A stretch of 64,000 bases of DNA from the NCBI RefSeq assembly GCF_022809095.1, contig NZ_JALAZE010000009.1, positions 62,001-126,000 of the forward strand, given 5' to 3'. Of the stretch, positions 63,086-64,000 are shown piece by piece (the stretch's first letter is position 1; every line of letters starts with the position of its first letter). Below the pieces are notes generated by a model. That model was not told where the DNA came from. It searched no databases and saw only the letters and a program-made list of their open reading frames with translations. A program made the position numbers and the translations under genes. The DNA comes from Bacillus kexueae (GTDB lineage: Bacteria > Bacillota > Bacilli > Bacillales > Aeribacillaceae).

Positions 63086-64000
63086 ATGTTCGTATACACC
63101 GTAAGACGAATGTTTTCGTTAATTCCAGTCTTGTTTGGAATGACGATTGTCGTGTTTTTAATTATTCGTGCGATTCCGGGAGATCCAGCTCAAGTTATTC
63201 TCGGTCAGCAGGCGACAAAAGAAGCTGTAGCGGCTTTAACGAAGGAGCTTGGTCTGGATAATCCGTGGCATATTCAATACATCGATTATGTGAAACAGCT
63301 TTTAAGTGGGGATTTAGGAACTTCTTTACGGACGAGAGCTCCTATCAATCAAGAACTGTGGCCGTATTTAGCCGCAACAATGGAATTAACGTTAGTAGCG
63401 ATGATTATTGCTGTTGTTATTGGGGTCAATGCGGGAATTATCAGTGCATGGTACTCCAATTCATGGTTTGATTATGTGGCGATGGTTTTCGCATTAATCG
63501 GCGTATCGATGCCTATTTTCTGGTTAGGTTTGATGGAACAATGGATTTTTTCCATCAATTTAGGGTGGCTCCCGTCGACGGGTCGAGAAGAAGTGCGGGA
63601 CCCTGTTACAGCGATTACGAACTTGTATTTAATTGATACACTTCTGCAAGGTAGAACGGATCAGTTTGTTCAGGTATTAAAGCATCTGTTGTTACCGAGT
63701 ATCGCATTAGCAACCATTCCGATGGCGATTATTGCTCGTATGACGCGCTCTTCCATGCTTGAGGTTATGAAATCTGATTACGTTCGTACAGCTCGTGCAA
63801 AGGGTGTGCGAATGTTTTGGGTAGTTTATAAACATTCGTTAAAAAATGCTGTTATTCCAGTGTTGACAGTAGTAGGTTTGCAAACAGGTCTTTTGCTTGG
63901 GGGAGCGATTTTAACAGAGACCATTTTTGGTTGGCCTGGTGTAGGACGATATTTGTATGATGCGATTACTTATCGTGACTACCCAGTTATTCAGTCAGGT
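63086..64000 (+). CDS. Dipeptide/oligopeptide ABC permease DppB type (3' end beyond window)
   Basis: The first 305 codons are in the window and are open to its edge. MFVYTVRRMFSLIPVLFGMT followed by FLIIRAIPGDPA is the DppB/OppB/GsiC start. A long extracytoplasmic loop (about 30-95) is followed by helices and the EAA loop VRTARAKGVRMFWVVYKHSLKNAVIPV. The ending so far, ETIFGWPGVGRYLYDAITYRDYPVIQ, is close to the normal C terminus, so probably about 25-30 residues are missing. A DppC partner is expected to the right. Confidence 0.93.
   Translation, partial: MFVYTVRRMFSLIPVLFGMTIVVFLIIRAIPGDPAQVILGQQATKEAVAALTKELGLDNPWHIQYIDYVKQLLSGDLGTSLRTRAPINQELWPYLAATMELTLVAMIIAVVIGVNAGIISAWYSNSWFDYVAMVFALIGVSMPIFWLGLMEQWIFSINLGWLPSTGREEVRDPVTAITNLYLIDTLLQGRTDQFVQVLKHLLLPSIALATIPMAIIARMTRSSMLEVMKSDYVRTARAKGVRMFWVVYKHSLKNAVIPVLTVVGLQTGLLLGGAILTETIFGWPGVGRYLYDAITYRDYPVIQSG

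Overview
The window is chromosomal DNA of a low-GC, endospore-forming member of the Bacillaceae. The evidence is germination receptor genes, small spore proteins (SspK, a gamma-type SspE), B. subtilis-like yfh/yga synteny, an S-box, a T-box and TTG/GTG starts behind strong GGAGG ribosome sites. The genus cannot be fixed from the sequence alone. Almost all of it reads as core or niche-metabolic DNA. There is no prophage, CRISPR array, rRNA gene or confirmed tRNA gene.

Layout. 1-4.9 kb: the 5' end of an AbgT-like transporter, then a nutrient germinant receptor split into gerA-gerC-small membrane gene (minus) and a convergent gerB (plus), with a decayed second gerB fragment beyond gerA. 4.9-7.6 kb: metNIQ methionine importer under a SAM-I riboswitch. 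7.8-14.1 kb: a DeoR regulator and an operon of two sugar/glycerol-phosphate-type permeases, a binding lipoprotein, a PHP metallohydrolase and a HAD phosphatase, with no ATPase of its own. 14.2-20.6 kb: a 21-bp tandem array, SMR efflux protein, D-serine ammonia-lyase, a zinc-protease-like lipoprotein, an FAD amine oxidase and an alkyl sulfatase. 20.8-26.4 kb: a TPR protein with what looks like a dead dynamin-type GTPase domain, an MTHFS-like protein, an IS1182 relic and an HD-GYP protein with a degenerate receiver. 26.5-33 kb: ansR / ansA-ansB-malic enzyme (aspartate/asparagine to fumarate and pyruvate) and a two-gene ribA-ribD unit. 33-42.6 kb: lipase-like hydrolase, AGCS symporter, TerC-family protein, a second 21-bp array, SRPBCC protein, cell-wall amidase and T-box-controlled proBA. 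42.7-56.4 kb: the conserved yfhD-yfhE-...-yfhF-recX-...-yfhH-ypzG-sspK-yfhJ-yfhP-mutY-yfhS-fabL-sspE-ygaB-ntdP-ygaD block, with a GNAT, an amidohydrolase and an SDR interspersed. 56.5-64 kb: an InhA-type M6 metalloprotease and a dipeptide/oligopeptide ABC operon that runs off the right edge.

The most noteworthy patterns are not genes. Four copies of a ~160-175 bp structured dispersed element all begin 7-11 nt after the stem of an intrinsic terminator, all in the direction of transcription, and one lies between the proBA T-box terminator and proB. Two 21-bp tandem arrays (motif GAANTGATGAATAAA) also follow terminators. A compact structured intergenic element near 44 kb contains a perfect tRNA T-arm mimic that competes with a long hairpin. 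Many start codons given here are internal to the longest ORF and were chosen from ribosome-binding-site spacing and family length.
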